Source: Rugalucina vietnamica (taxonomy: Eukaryota; Mollusca; Bivalvia; Lucinida; Lucinidae). Taken from it: DNA of 64,000 nucleotides. The notes beneath the pieces are model-generated. The model had not been told where the DNA came from. It saw nothing but the letters and a program-made list of their open reading frames with translations, and made no database searches. The number at the start of each line of letters is the position of its first letter. The first letter of the stretch is position 1. A program made the position numbers and the translations under genes. Of the stretch, positions 23,201 to 29,817 are shown piece after piece. Where the stretch lies: positions 15,509,351-15,573,350 of the forward strand of contig OZ024878.1 in the NCBI GenBank assembly GCA_964017185.1. The letters run 5' to 3'.

Positions 23201-26200
23201 CTTTGAGAGCATCAGCTCAAACTCATTACCCCTCGTCAACCTTGCAAGTGGCTTAACCACTATGCTGCATAGGCTTCTGAAGTCAAAAACAGTGGTCTAA
23301 ATTGACTTCAAAGGTTCAAATGAAACAACAACTAGACAGGATTATACATATTTCCCTTACCTACAGTAACTGTAAATATAGAGTGAGATCTGCTGGAATG
23401 TTTGTTCATCTGTGAAGACCCCGTGTGTCTGAATGCGGACCCCGAGACAAGCAGAGACATGCCTTACCTATAGTAATTGTGAATATAGAGTAGGATATGC
23501 TGGAATGTTCGTTCATCTGTGTAGACCCTGTGTGTCTGACTGCGAACCCGGAGACTAGTAGAGACATGCCTTACCTACAGTAACTATGGATATAGAGTGA
23601 AATCTGCTAGAATGTTTGTTTATCTGTGTAGACCCTGTTTGTCTGACTGCAGACCCAGAGACTAGCAGAAACATGCCTTACCTACAGTAACTGTAAATAT
23701 AGAGCTAGATCTGCTGGAATGTTCGTTCATCTGTGTAGACCCCATGTGTCTGAATGCGGACCCTGAGACTAGCAGAGGCATGCCTTACCTACAGTTACTG
23801 TGAATATAGAGTGAGATCTGCTGGAATGTTCGTTCATCTGTGTAGACCCCGTGTGTCTGACTGCGGACCCCGAGACATACCTTACCTACAGTTACTGTAA
23901 ATATAGAGTGAGATCTGCTGGAATGTTCATTCATCTGTGTAGACCCCGTGTGTCTGAATGCGGACCCTGAGACTAGCAGAGACATACCTTACCTACAGTT
24001 ACTGTAAATATAGAGTGAGATCTGCTGGAATGTTCATTCATCTGTGTAGACCCCGTGTGTCTGAACGCGGACCCTGAGACTAGCAGAGACATGCCTTACC
24101 TAAAGTTACTGTGTATATAGAGTGGGATCTGCTGGAATGTTTGTTCATCTGTGTAGACCCGTGTGTCTGACTGCGGACCCCGAGACCAGCAGAGACATAC
24201 CTTACCTACAGTTACTGTAAATATAGTTTGGGATCTGCTGGAATGTTCATTCATCTGTGTAGACCCTGTGTGTCTGACTGCGGACCCCGAGACCAGCGGA
24301 GACATGCCTTACCTACAGTTACTGTGAATATAGAGTGGGATCTGCTGGAATGTTCATTCATCTGTGTAGACCCTGTGTGTCTGACTGCAGATCCCAAGAC
24401 ATGCCTTACCTACAGTTACTGTGAATATAGAGTGGGATCTGCTGGAATACTCGTTCATCTGTGTTGACACCGTGTGTCTGACTGCGGACCCCGAGACCAG
24501 CAGAGACATGCCTTACCTACAGTTACTGTGAATATCGAGTGGGATCTGCTGGAATGTTCGTTCATCTAAGTAGACCCCGTGTGTCTGACCGCCGACCCGG
24601 AGACTAGTAGAGACATGCCTTACCTACAGTAACTGTGAATATAGAGTGAGATCTGCTGGAATGTTCGTTCGTCTGTGTAGACCCTGTGTGTCTGACTGCG
24701 GACCCCAAGACTAGCAGAGACATGCCTTACCTACAGTTACTGTGAATATGGAGTGAGATCTGCTAGAATGTTCGTTCTTCTGTGTAGACCCCGTGTGTCT
24801 GACTGCGGACCCTGAGACTAGTAGAGACATGCCTTACCTACAGTAACTGTGAATATAGAGTGGGAACTGCTGGAATGTTTGTTCATCTGTGTAGACCCTG
24901 TGTGTCTGACTGCAGACCCAGAGACTTGCAGAGACATGCCTTATCTACAGTAACTGTAAATATAGAGTGAGATCTGCTGGAATGTTCGTTCATCTGTGTA
25001 GACTCTGTGTGTCTGACTGCAGACCCCGAGGCTAGCAGAGACATGCCTTACCTACAGTTACTGTAAATAGAGTGGGATCTGCTGGAATGTTTGTTCATCT
25101 GTGTAGACCCCGTGTGTCTGACTGCAGACCCTGAGGCTAGCAGAGACATGCCTTACCTATAGTTACTGTAAATATAGAGTGAGATCTGATGGGATGTTCG
25201 TTCATCTGTGTAGACCCTGTGTGTCTGACTGCAGACCCCAAGACCAGCAGAGACATGCCTTACCTACAGTTACTGTGAATATACACTGAGACCTGCTGGA
25301 ATGTTCGTTAATCTGTGTAGACCCCGTGTGTCTGACTGTGGACCCCGAGACTAGCAGAGACATGCCTTACCTACAGCTACTGTAAATATAGAGTGGGATT
25401 TGTTTGTTCATCTGTGTAGACCCCGTGTGTCTAACTGCGGACCCCAAGACATGCCTTACCTACAGTAACTGTGAATATCGAGTGGGATCTGCTGGAATGT
25501 TCGTTCATCTGTGTAGACCCTGTGTGTCTGACTGCCGACCCCGAGACCAGCAGAGACATCACATCATCCAGGGTGTCACATTCAACCTCCTGATGGCCTA
25601 TCACAACTGTAATAAAATACCAACAACCATCAATGCTCATGCTACAAAGTAACGTTTCACGATAACCAGTATGAGCAATGGCAAGTTGGCAACAAACCAT
25701 GTTCATACATCACATGAATTTCTTAGTTGGAACATGGATCTTGTTGTTTGATGGTCATGGCTTTGGAACTACTGTAGATCCAGAAATATTCGCGAGAACT
25801 TAATTTTCGCTAATATTCGCGAATTGGCAGTCTCGCGAATTCAAAGTTCTCGCTAATAAAGTTATTATAAGCTTCATAGACATTATGAGTATCCGCTCGC
25901 AGATTTAAGAACTCGCTAATAATTCGGAAATAGAAAATTCGCGAAATAATAGTCACACGAAAATTTCCGAATTTACAGTATTTGATAATACAATTCAAAC
26001 TCATTAAAGCATGACTCTCTATGGCTTCAAACAGCTATGTTCAAATATATTTGAGCCTGTGCGTGAGAAAACCAACAATTCGGGTTCCCACCAGGTCTGA
26101 CACAAACCGGGCTGTACAGTCACAGAAGATGGCTAGAGGCTGGAAATTTTGGATTTAGAAAGTAGAGGAATTGTACTATCCGTGTAGCGGAAACAAAGGC

Positions 26201-28513
26201 GCTGATCAGCTTCGCAGCTACTGCGAAGCTGATCTGCGTCTTTGTTTTCGCCTATGCAGATAGCTGGTTTTCCCATGTGGCGGCTCATTTAAGGAAGAAT
26301 TTTTGTTTGTACCTGTGTTTCCTTTATCATCCTCTCGTACATGAAGATCTTTGCTTGACGTCTCTAGATCCAGGAGATCTTGTAACTCTTCCTTGTAGAT
26401 CTCTATGTATGACACCTTCACAGAATATCTCACTGTCTTATCAACCTGAAAAAGGCAATAAACCATCGTAAATTTATGTACATTATTTATATCTTATTCT
26501 CTAAACCTTTGCTGGTGTAAGCTGGTAATCGTCCATTGGAAGGCCCCATTTACTATTAAGTCACTTTCTTTCATCAAGAATTCTGTCTCAAAGCTAGTAT
26601 TCCCCCTGTTTGGCGATTGTTAATCAAAACTGTATCATATTCACTGAGGGGAGCATGGAGGCCTTGTGGTAGAATTCAGGACTCTGGAGCGAGAGGTCCT
26701 TAACTCAATACCTATCTTGTCCATGTATGTGTCCTAGAGAAGCACTATTAAAACTTTTTTCATGCTCAACTCAGCTGAGCATGAAATTTAATGTGCACAT
26801 AAATACTGAAATAATCCAAATAAATTGAAATTTCAGGTTTAGAACACCAAAGCCTGTAATTCATCCTGCTCATAAATGTTAAAATGCCAACAATTGTTGG
26901 CATTTTAACATTTATGAGCAGGATAAATTTTAGTCTCAGCTGAGCATGAAAAAGGTTTTATAACCTCGGGCCCTGGTGGATACTCAGGAAGCGCTGGCTC
27001 AGTCCCGACAATTGTTGACTGGGCTGTTAAGCTATTACCAAACCAAACAATATTCAGTGAACTAACCTGCATGATATCAAACATCTGTTTGACAGCCCGA
27101 GGTATGATGCCATACTCGTCCTCTGTTAGGGACGATATGTGCCCTCCTCCTATTGTATATGTCTTCCCTGAACCCTGAATAGTATAGAAAAACACTTGTA
27201 AATAGGTTAATTAAACAGTTATTCACCAAAAATCATTATAGTTAAACTATAAAAGTTGAATCCTCTGGAAGCAGTGAAAACATTCAAAGGGAGATATTAT
27301 GGGGCCTATGGGCCAATATAACACAAACATGTCATGGCTATCTACTAAAAGGAAAAAAGAGAAAACCTCTAAACTCACTTTGACTGATGGATCTAAGCTC
27401 TGTCATCATATTTTATCATAATTATAATCACAGAATAAATGAGCCGTGACGCGAGAAAACCGGTCTTTGGTGTTTCCAACCTGGTCGGACACAAACTGGC
27501 CTGTACAATCACAGGAGCATGCTACAAGCTTGAAATTTCGGATTTAAGAAGAAGAGAAATTGTACTATCCGTGTAGTGAAAACAAAGGCGCTGATCAGCT
27601 TCGCAGTTACTGCAAAGCTGATCTGCACCTTTGTTTTTGCATAGACAAAAATCCGGTTTTGTCACAATGCGGCTCTAATAGATAGCTGAAGAGATCTAAA
27701 ATGAAAACCCTAAAACAGAATATATCAAAACTCCTACCGTCTGACCATATGCAAACACTGTAGCATTATATCCATCAAATATAGACTTCACCAAGTTCTC
27801 TACACACAGTTTGTACATATCCTCTTGCGAACTTTTAGGACTGAGGACGTCATCAAAAGTGAATGCCCTATCTTTGCCCATGATCAGCTGGTTGGTTGCT
27901 GGTAGAATACGGACACACATATCTTCACCAGAAACCTTCTCCTTAGGCAATAGTGGGCGCACCTGTTGAATAAACAATGATGGGTGTCAAACTCTTGATA
28001 TTTAAAATAGGTAGCAAAAATGCAATGGTTACTTTCATAAGATTGCTTTTATTTTTTTATTTTTTTTATTTTTTTTTTTTTTTATTTATTTACTATTTTT
28101 TTTTTGAGGTTTCTTTTGAAAATTCTTGGATTAACAACAAGCTCAAATAATGGCATGTATTATAATTCCATACGTTTAAGACATCTAAATGTCTATAAGC
28201 TAAGAATAAAAAAAACTCAAAATCAACCATATTTCAAGCATATTGTTTTGTGAAGACTTGATCATGAAAATACGTGTCACACTCAAGAGTACAATTTCAC
28301 ACCAGAAGGTGTTTGAACCTCAGACCTCTCAATCTGGTGTTCTTACTAGTAGGCCACTGCACTCCCCTATTGACCCCTTAAATATCTGTGAGCATTTCAA
28401 GCTGATGAATTATCTTGACCAGTGTAAAAAAATGTTGGACTTTCTAAGATGCCTACCCTGACTGCCACTCTAACATTCACTTCTTGCATCGTAGATTTCT
28501 CTTTCCCTTCCAT
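5099..28513 (-). CDS. KIF27: KIF27/KIF7 (Costal-2-type) kinesin, N-terminal 496 residues, 13 exons, 3' end outside window
   Basis: Kinesin-4-family motor related to KIF27, KIF7 and fly Costal-2. In other animals these act in Hedgehog signalling and at ciliary tips. I joined thirteen minus-strand exons: 28513-28457, 27962-27738, 27174-27067, 26445-26313, 25606-25460, 22875-22801, 16923-16828, 15972-15851, 14914-14813, 8357-8277, 6975-6854, 6494-6359 and 5209-5126 (or 5099). All have GT/AG borders and compatible phases, and they total 1488 bp or 496 codons with no stop. The motor shows the P-loop GQTGSGKTYT across exons 2 and 3, [16 protein letters not shown], switch I NEHSSRSH, switch II DLAGSER, and the neck-proximal [23 protein letters not shown] and [13 protein letters not shown] match KIF27/KIF7 better than KIF4 or KIF21. 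The stalk continues past the last exon seen. One invertebrate gene may serve for both vertebrate paralogues. Confidence 0.93.
5360..5630. mobile_element. Possible MITE with TTCTTGCACGCC ends and CRE-like sites
   Basis: ATTCTTGCACACC (5360) and GGCGTGCAAGAA (5617) are inverted. Between them are three CRE-like sites (GACGTCAC, CACGTCAC, TGACGTCA) and AAAATGGCGG. In intron 12 of the kinesin gene. Confidence 0.45.
6359..6494 (-). CDS. KIF27: KIF27/7 exon 12
   Basis: This 136-bp exon encodes [20 protein letters not shown], then [20 protein letters not shown] and DLMEE. Helical stalk with phase 2 entry and phase 0 exit. The donor is GTTAGT. Confidence 0.87.
6590..6835 (-). mobile_element. tRNA-derived SINE, second family
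   Basis: On the minus strand the A-box-like CCCAGTGGTAGAGTAAC and B-box-like CAGGTTGGATTCC are followed by a body ending TTGTCGACTGGGATGTTAAG. That tail matches the GTTGACTGGGACGTTAAAC tail of other copies in the window. Confidence 0.68.
6854..6975 (-). CDS. KIF27: KIF27/7 exon 11 (start of stalk)
   Basis: This 122-bp exon encodes [20 protein letters not shown] then [20 protein letters not shown] and ends in phase 2. The sequence is helical and charged, as expected of the first stalk segment. Confidence 0.87.
7000..8270. other. Kinesin intron 10, no distinct feature
   Basis: Unique-looking AT-rich sequence between exons 11 and 10. No MITE ends, ORF or repeat was recognised. Confidence 0.6.
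8277..8357 (-). CDS. KIF27: KIF27/7 exon 10 (neck)
   Basis: This 81-bp, phase-0 exon encodes [20 protein letters not shown] then EMQTEIK. It follows YANR directly, as in KIF27 and KIF7. The acceptor is TTTTTAG and the donor is GTAATG. Confidence 0.9.
9514..10139 (-). CDS. Ngaro SGNH (GDSL-like) hydrolase
   Basis: The frame starts after a TTCTTCCAG that looks like a splice acceptor and reads [20 protein letters not shown]. Block I is [16 protein letters not shown] follows, block III is [20 protein letters not shown] comes next, and the catalytic D..H is in [13 protein letters not shown] near the C terminus. A predicted esterase ORF downstream of the recombinase is a known feature of Ngaro elements; its role is unknown. 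An ATG-initiated version would start at 10050 and lack block I, so splicing or another start is likely. Confidence 0.82.
10207..11082 (-). CDS. Ngaro tyrosine recombinase
   Basis: About 291 residues from [20 protein letters not shown]. Catalytic residues are visible: Arg in [14 protein letters not shown] (H-x-x-R), Trp in GRWKSDAV, and the nucleophile Tyr in DGYIRL. This enzyme integrates circular DNA copies and so explains the absence of a DDE integrase. There is no ATG at the start. The frame is open upstream into the RT ORF ([13 protein letters not shown]), one base back from the RT frame, so a -1 frameshift fusion is possible. Confidence 0.9.
   Translation of the reverse strand: MLASSIAPNTRSVYDNALSAFEQFRNNYSLHVIWPVPTQHVTLFIAHSFELGYSPSTIASYLSGISFYHKLHNYQDPTNAFVVKKLLEGFKRSRKSRDVRAPITEHILRRICHVLPNICYSDFESCLFQSAYFLSYFALLRVSEVVFSSYLQPDRPLLSGDIELVDDGNTLLITIRISKTNQRGLPTTLHIPKSEDSSFCCVTTIRHYMHLRPANAYYFFSHANGTPLTQSQFSAVLAKAVRVLRLPTGIYTSHAFRIGRATDLASKGISSDAIKKLGRWKSDAVDGYIRL
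11088..12845 (-). CDS. Ngaro reverse transcriptase - RNase H
   Basis: 585 residues. RT motifs in order: [47 protein letters not shown], and the catalytic YLDDFLFGG. RNase H follows with [17 protein letters not shown] and [18 protein letters not shown] and this RNase H type match DIRS/Ngaro elements. The frame is fully open with the catalytic aspartates present. It ends six bases before the annotated recombinase start. Confidence 0.9.
   Translation of the reverse strand: MPIEGVPIFADHVVIQPTVGEDFKPGVVTDCNSSAVKSAARQNYTISPDLFTLSSSPINIEALRQELDGYHSSKALAILEGFTLGFPLHYSGLHSPSDSKNLKSALGNPDIVREKIQAEVTAGRVAGPFISRPIPTLRISPLGLVPKKEPNQFRLIHHLSFPSGHSVNDFIDPKLCSVQYTSFDEAVHMIQDLGQGCLLGKSDVRRAFRILPVSLSEIDQLGFMFDGMFYVDKAMPFGCSISCQTWELFATFLEFCVRRASPCGSLLHYLDDFLFGGKKDTNDCIFIMSVFMDKMQLLGVPIASDKTEGPTTKLSFLGLELDSEEMTIRIPMGKIEEIRQKIVSMLARKKCTLREMQSLIGSLNFACRAVVPGRPFCRRLINAICGLTKPHHHLNITLAMKEDLQLWLNFFTEFNGISVFHDRYWVSNEDVQLFTDSAGGADLGFGAYFAGKWTCAHWPQWWIDQGITADITVLEMFPLLVCLHIWGQELKNKKIVFRSDNLSSVHIINSMTSKNDEVMIILRAITLLCLQLNIAFKALHVRGCFNRLADTLSRFQLQKFHELAPDADPEPSTVPNHLWNIFKQV
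12751..13887 (-). CDS. Ngaro Gag-like protein with zinc finger
   Basis: 378 residues. A basic, charged N terminus ([17 protein letters not shown]) and a proline run are followed by a helical middle ([20 protein letters not shown]). Near residues 300-330 a Cys/His cluster reads CFDFNDGFC, then [20 protein letters not shown]. The C terminus is Arg/Gly-rich ([18 protein letters not shown]). Its end overlaps the start of the RT ORF by 95 bp in another frame, so RT expression probably needs frameshifting or re-initiation. Confidence 0.8.
   Translation of the reverse strand: MYTTRRRRGSKRKRQETEETGEREEIERVNLLGGPGTGIAPNSGHPPGTIRGSKEPSLLNFVDFEKILADANITSVRSVSDSTPPPPPPAQQTLSPNVLPSAISASQQTLPTLQSISFAENRVRLGSDDIASHVPEQLCKKIWAHEYINLALLLKGSVELQDLFSTGVVHLTGKGQLEARPQVNTKDKVPNIEKWTDAFLIFASIYLKRYPSKIQEILQYMNIIREAASRSVTFTWRSYDEQFRLRQESEVQSWGKINSDLWLRLMTSSTVTSNMPQNTQPGALTGGRSSTGNSQYDNHVLGTCFDFNDGFCPRTVCKFKHICSNCNNPSHGRVTCFKQSTANSRGSYANRGGSNFRGPRGYTTNRGGRLQARRGNRL
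14323..14556. mobile_element. MITE family A copy (GAGCCGCCTCATGGG ends)
   Basis: About 235 bp. Terminal inverted repeats read GAGCYGCCTCATGGGAAAAC then CAACAAT. The centre is a hairpin, AAAGGCGCTGATCAGCTTCG against CGAAGCTGATCTGCGCCTTT. There is no ORF. It is in intron 9 of the kinesin gene, next to the Ngaro element. Confidence 0.9.
14813..14914 (-). CDS. KIF27: KIF27/7 exon 9 (end of motor core)
   Basis: This 102-bp, phase-0 exon encodes [20 protein letters not shown] then [14 protein letters not shown], the last strand and helix of the motor core. The following intron contains the Ngaro retrotransposon. Confidence 0.94.
15243..15477. mobile_element. MITE family A copy (GAGCCTGTGCATGAG ends)
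   Basis: Same hairpin core as the other A copies, but the outer ends are GAGCCTGTGCATGAG and CTCATGCACAGGCTC. The copy at 26053 shares its left end, which suggests a subfamily. Confidence 0.9.
15735..15835 (-). mobile_element. tRNA-derived SINE head (second family)
   Basis: Minus strand: GGGGAGCGCTGTGGCCTAGT then GGTATATCCTTAGACTCC and CCTGGGCTTGAACTC. A and B boxes are recognisable. It lies directly downstream of kinesin exon 8. Confidence 0.72.
15851..15972 (-). CDS. KIF27: KIF27/7 exon 8
   Basis: This 122-bp exon encodes [20 protein letters not shown], then [20 protein letters not shown] and K, the conserved helix 4 / microtubule-contact block. A broken second copy lies 50 bp upstream in the gene (16025-16102). 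Confidence 0.93.
16025..16102 (-). pseudogene. Truncated duplicate of KIF27/7 exon 8
   Basis: Preceded by a TTTCCAG acceptor, it encodes [20 protein letters not shown] then DPKKKSS and then leaves the exon sequence before [14 protein letters not shown]. The donor end is missing and the A/L and G/R changes are radical, so it is a relic rather than a usable exon. It sits between exons 7 and 8 of the gene. Confidence 0.85.
16150..16317. mobile_element. MITE family A, partial and degenerate
   Basis: Has GAAAACAAAGGCAC, a shortened hairpin, and the right end GTTGGTTAACTCATGCGAAG. The left third is missing. It lies 50 bp from the truncated exon 8 duplicate. Confidence 0.7.
16534..16766. mobile_element. 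MITE family A copy
   Basis: Complete copy with ends GAGCCGTCTCGTGGG and CCCATGAGGCGGCTC and the core hairpin CTGATCAGCTTCGC / GCGAAGCTGATCTG. It lies 60 bp beyond the donor of kinesin exon 7. Confidence 0.9.
16828..16923 (-). CDS. KIF27: KIF27/7 exon 7 (switch II, DLAGSER)
   Basis: This 96-bp exon encodes [20 protein letters not shown] then [11 protein letters not shown], with the kinesin switch-II motif DLAGSER. The acceptor is TTTCCAG and the donor is GTGAGT. Confidence 0.94.
16972..17400 (-). mobile_element. SINE (second family) interrupted by MITE B
   Basis: The tail GTTGACTGGGCCATTTAAC and body are at 16972-17066; the head GGGAGTGCTGTGGGATCC is at 17333-17395. Joining the parts across the MITE restores AGTAAGACACATTA / GTGTCCTGG in the usual order. 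Confidence 0.7.
17069..17327. mobile_element. MITE family B with CCAGG target duplication
   Basis: Ends CCCAGAGGTTATA and TATAACCTCGGGG-type, then TTTTCATGCTCAGCTCAGCT inverted at both ends. The centre is GTTAAAATGCCAACAATTGT palindromic. CCAGG occurs directly outside both ends (17064-17068, 17328-17332). Inserted in a SINE. Confidence 0.85.
17533..17776. mobile_element. MITE family A, degenerate copy
   Basis: Recognised by GACCAGGTTGGACACAAAC, CTTGAAATTTCGGATTTAAG and GTTAAAAGCTGGTTTTCTCA. The hairpin core has decayed. Confidence 0.72.
17868..18080 (+). repeat. Imperfect tandem duplication (~148-bp spacing)
   Basis: GGTCCATAGTTTTGGATATA then ACATGGRACTATACCATGGC and CTGGTACCCAGCTCA occur at 17868 and 18016; a third partial unit (CAATGGCCTGGTACCC) is at 17935. 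In intron 6 of the kinesin gene. Confidence 0.8.
18348..18525. mobile_element. Perfectly folding 178-bp palindromic MITE
   Basis: Ends AACAGTTATTTCATGGG and CCCATGAAGTAACTGTT. The centre GACTATTGCCCTCGGCCTTC folds onto GGCCTCGGGCAATAGTC. The stem is GC-rich compared with its surroundings. Intron 6 of the kinesin gene. Confidence 0.85.
18571..18729. mobile_element. Palindromic MITE split by the 18.73-21.55 kb repeat (left part)
   Basis: The GCTCCAAAACATAGA.TGTGGGTAC arm folds back through TAACGAGTACCCACAATCTATGTTTTGGAGC. The right part (GTATACCTCTCCATATCCCA...) resumes at 21550-21633. An unsplit relative is at 54.04-54.29 kb. Confidence 0.8.
18730..21549. repeat. CCAGAGGACC...GAGCTAAAAATA interspersed repeat, copy 2, with six ~450-bp tandem units
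   Basis: Has the same start as copy 1 and the same GACGGACGGACG...GTGAGCTAAAAATAG end. GGCATGGCGGCCATCTTGGT recurs about every 450 bp (near 19.09, 19.54, 19.99, 20.45, 20.90 and 21.36 kb). Each unit has TGACCTTGCCGTAAA...AGGTCAAGGTCA and CGGTTCTGGAGAAGAAG. It lies in intron 6 of the kinesin gene, inside an older palindromic element. Confidence 0.88.
22078..22250. mobile_element. MITE family A, degenerate part
   Basis: GCCTATGCGAAATTAAAGGC, then AATTTCTCTTCTTCTTAG and GGCCGGTTTGTGTCAGACCT, i.e. the right half in inverted order after a poly-T run. Confidence 0.7.
22801..22875 (-). CDS. KIF27: KIF27/7 exon 6 (variable motor loop)
   Basis: This 75-bp exon encodes a charged stretch, [20 protein letters not shown] then PLDD. 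It lies between the switch-I and switch-II exons, where KIF27-type motors have a divergent loop. The borders are TTTCAG and GTAAGT. It is supported by position, phase and borders rather than by strong conservation. Confidence 0.85.
22975..23078. mobile_element. MITE family A, right half only
   Basis: CTCAAATTTCAAGCTTCTAG, GTTTGTGTCAGACCTGGTCG and GATTTCTCATGAC match the arm of complete copies. The hairpin is missing. Confidence 0.75.
23345..25560 (-). repeat. Tandem array of the switch-I exon fragment plus splice donor, about 21 copies including the real exon
   Basis: The unit is about 105 bp (some copies 95). On the minus strand each unit has the 3' part of exon 5, from ATGTCTCTGCTGGTC through [20 protein letters not shown], then the donor GTAAGGC. 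It is fused directly to the next ATGTCTCTG. The 5' exon part and the true acceptor are present only once, at the gene-proximal end. Copies carry scattered substitutions, and the reading frame shifts between units. All extra copies lie in intron 5. Confidence 0.93.
25460..25606 (-). CDS. KIF27: KIF27/7 exon 5 (switch I)
   Basis: This 147-bp exon encodes [19 protein letters not shown], then [20 protein letters not shown] and SHSIFTVTV. It holds the switch-I motif NEHSSRSH needed for ATP hydrolysis. Its acceptor (ATTACAG) is unique in the region. Its 3' two-thirds plus the donor are repeated about 20 times downstream, so this is the only copy with a complete exon start. Confidence 0.92.
25771..25982. 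mobile_element. Palindromic MITE TACTGTAGATCCAGAAAT...TTTACAGTA
   Basis: The left end TACTGTAGATCCAGAAATAT and right end TTTCCGAATTTACAGTA are inverted. Inside are several TTCGCGAA motifs and ACTCGCTAATAA repeats. In intron 4 of the kinesin gene, just upstream of exon 5. Confidence 0.7.
26053..26286. mobile_element. MITE family A copy
   Basis: Complete copy with mixed ends (GAGCCTGTGCGTGAG left, CCATGTGGCGGCTC right) and a near-perfect hairpin core, CTGATCAGCTTCGCAGC / GCGAAGCTGATCTGCG. Its right end is 27 bp from the donor side of kinesin exon 4. Confidence 0.9.
26313..26445 (-). CDS. KIF27: KIF27/7 exon 4
   Basis: This 133-bp exon encodes [20 protein letters not shown], then [20 protein letters not shown] and KGNT, and leaves one base (phase 1). 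It directly abuts a palindromic MITE (26053-26286) downstream of its donor. Confidence 0.92.
26648..27035 (+). mobile_element. SINE (second family) interrupted by MITE B
   Basis: Head GGGGAGCATGGAGGCCTTGT then GGTAGAATTCAGGACTCTGG at 26648-26746; tail CAATTGTTGACTGGGCTGTT near 27005-27030, after the MITE. Confidence 0.7.
26747..26971. mobile_element. MITE family B copy
   Basis: TTTTTTCATGCTCAACTCAG to CTGAGCATGAAAAAGG and TATAACCTCGGG, with the central ATGCCAACAATTGTTGGCAT palindrome. The left tip is truncated. It interrupts a SINE, and CCTGG follows the right end. Confidence 0.85.
27067..27174 (-). CDS. KIF27: KIF27/7 exon 3 (P-loop GSGKTYT)
   Basis: This 108-bp, phase-0 exon begins with [12 protein letters not shown], which completes the nucleotide-binding loop, and ends with [16 protein letters not shown]. 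The IGGGH stretch is typical of KIF27/KIF7. The donor is GTTAGT. Confidence 0.92.
27441..27675. mobile_element. MITE family A copy (GAGCCGTGACGCGAG subtype)
   Basis: Ends GAGCCGTGACGCGAGAAAAC and GTTTTGTCACAATGCGGCTC. Shares the GGTCTTTGGTGTTTCC subtype sequence with the copy at 61.8 kb. It lies 63 bp from kinesin exon 2. Confidence 0.88.
27738..27962 (-). CDS. KIF27: KIF27/7 exon 2 (motor, up to P-loop)
   Basis: This 225-bp exon has phase 0 at both ends. It encodes [15 protein letters not shown] through [13 protein letters not shown], including the FTFDDV strand and the first half of the P-loop. The acceptor is TTCAACAG and the donor is GTAGGA. Confidence 0.93.
28040..28110 (+). repeat. Poly-T tract
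   Basis: Interrupted T-runs (TTTTTTTATTTTTTTTATTT). It lies just upstream of kinesin exon 2 on the minus strand. Confidence 0.9.
28300..28375 (-). mobile_element. SINE head fragment
   Basis: Minus strand: ATAGGGGAGTGCAGTGGCCT then ACTAGTAAGAACACC and AGAGGTCTGAGGTTCAAAC. It is within 85 bp of the first coding exon of the kinesin gene. Confidence 0.68.
28457..28513 (-). CDS. KIF27: KIF27/7 exon 1 (start codon exon)
   Basis: This 57-bp exon encodes [19 protein letters not shown] and ends at a GT donor. It joins in phase 0 to the VRPLLPKE of exon 2, giving the expected first motor strand [12 protein letters not shown]. The start is the first ATG in the frame. A second in-frame ATG eight codons later is also possible. 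The 5' UTR and promoter were not resolved. Confidence 0.88.
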
Positions 28514-28915
28514 TGTTAAGGTAACGTGAAGAGCTCTACCAAATCCACACTATTGGGCTGATAGTTTCCAAGTGGGAATAATTCCAAATTATGCAAATAA
28601 CTCTTGAACAGTTAGATTCATTTTATATGGTAAGCTGTATCTGTCAAAATGAGATGTCACCATTCAAATGAAGTTGGCTTCAGTCAATGATTCATTGATC
28701 TTGGTAAATCATGTTTTTGTAAAATCTTCATTCTAGAAATAAAACAATGATTTGTAATCCATATGTACACAGTGACAAATCTCTGATTTTGAGGCTGTGC
28801 ACTGTGATGTAGCCTGTCTGTTACTTCATCATTGTCCTAGACAAAATCTGGAAATATAAATCAATAACAGACCATATTACTTTAATGACTCTTCACACAC
28901 CAACTTAGTGAGTTT

Positions 28916-29297
28916 AGGCCAACCTTAGAAATATTTTTGTTTCACCTTACCCGACCCTGTTTCTCAGGTGTGGGTCGGTCGGTCAGAATATTATTTTATT
29001 TTTATTTTCTCAGGTTTTATATGTATAGATTGAAATTTTTTGTTTTTAGTTGTTCTAATATAGCTAAAACTTGATTGCAGAAATAATACTTACCTAGAAA
29101 GCTATCAATGAAAGCATTATCATACAATAATTTAATGTATCCTTCTAAAACATGAAATTTTTGCCTCTCTGTAATTAACAATAATACAAAAAAAAATAAT
29201 CTTGTACGAAAAATTGCAATAAAATTTTTGGGTATGGGCAATTTTTTAGGGTAGGTCGGATAAGGGGAAACAAATATAATTTTAATTTTGGCCTTAC
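28916..29297. mobile_element. Inverted-repeat element AGGCCAA...TTGGCCT
   Basis: TAGGCCAACCTTAGAAATAT then TTTGTTTCACCTTACCCGAC at the left is answered by GGTCGGATAAGGGGAAACAA and ATTTTGGCCTTA at the right. The loop is AT-rich with no ORF. It is the nearest element upstream of the kinesin start codon. Confidence 0.68.
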
Positions 29298-29716
29298 ACA
29301 TTCTTCTTTCTATACATGTTCAAAAATAAAATGAATTATGAAAAATCAATTTCCATGTTTCGAAAGTGGATCTGACATAATTGATGCAAAAGTCGCCACA
29401 CATTTATGCCATTTATTTGCAAAAACAATGCAGTAAAGATAAAACAACTTGACAATTCAGAAAATAATAATTGATGATAACCAGATTTAGTTATCACCAC
29501 TGGTGATAATCCTCGCAATTGAGGGCATACCAGTAAAACGGCAAAAGCAAAGAATTACTGCGAGATCTCAAGTACGGCAAGACACAACCATTGTTCAGAC
29601 ACTGTATCAATGTTTGACATTATTTTCAGTATGTCTGAAATTCAGTTTGACAACACAGACACAGCAAGCAAAAATAAAGAGTTGTTTTCTAGCAAGTATG
29701 ATTACATCAGAATGAA

Positions 29717-29733
29717 AGGGGGGGGGGGGGGGT
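29717..29733 (+). repeat. G homopolymer
   Basis: About 16 consecutive G in otherwise AT-rich DNA. Confidence 0.95.
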
Positions 29734-29817
29734 GATAGGTAGAAATTAAATTGTTTAGAGATTAATAGTCCAATTTTTCAGTCATGTTGGGACAGTGAGA
29801 ATTCTAGAGAGTTGAAT

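Noticed and set aside
24228-24467. Plus-strand frames reading [12 protein letters not shown] repeats
   Set aside because: Shadow of the exon 5 tandem array on the opposite strand.
23345-25560. Regular ~105-bp repeats that could suggest a CRISPR array or a structural satellite
   Set aside because: The units encode the kinesin switch-I motif and a splice donor and sit in a kinesin intron with no spacer structure. They are exon-derived.
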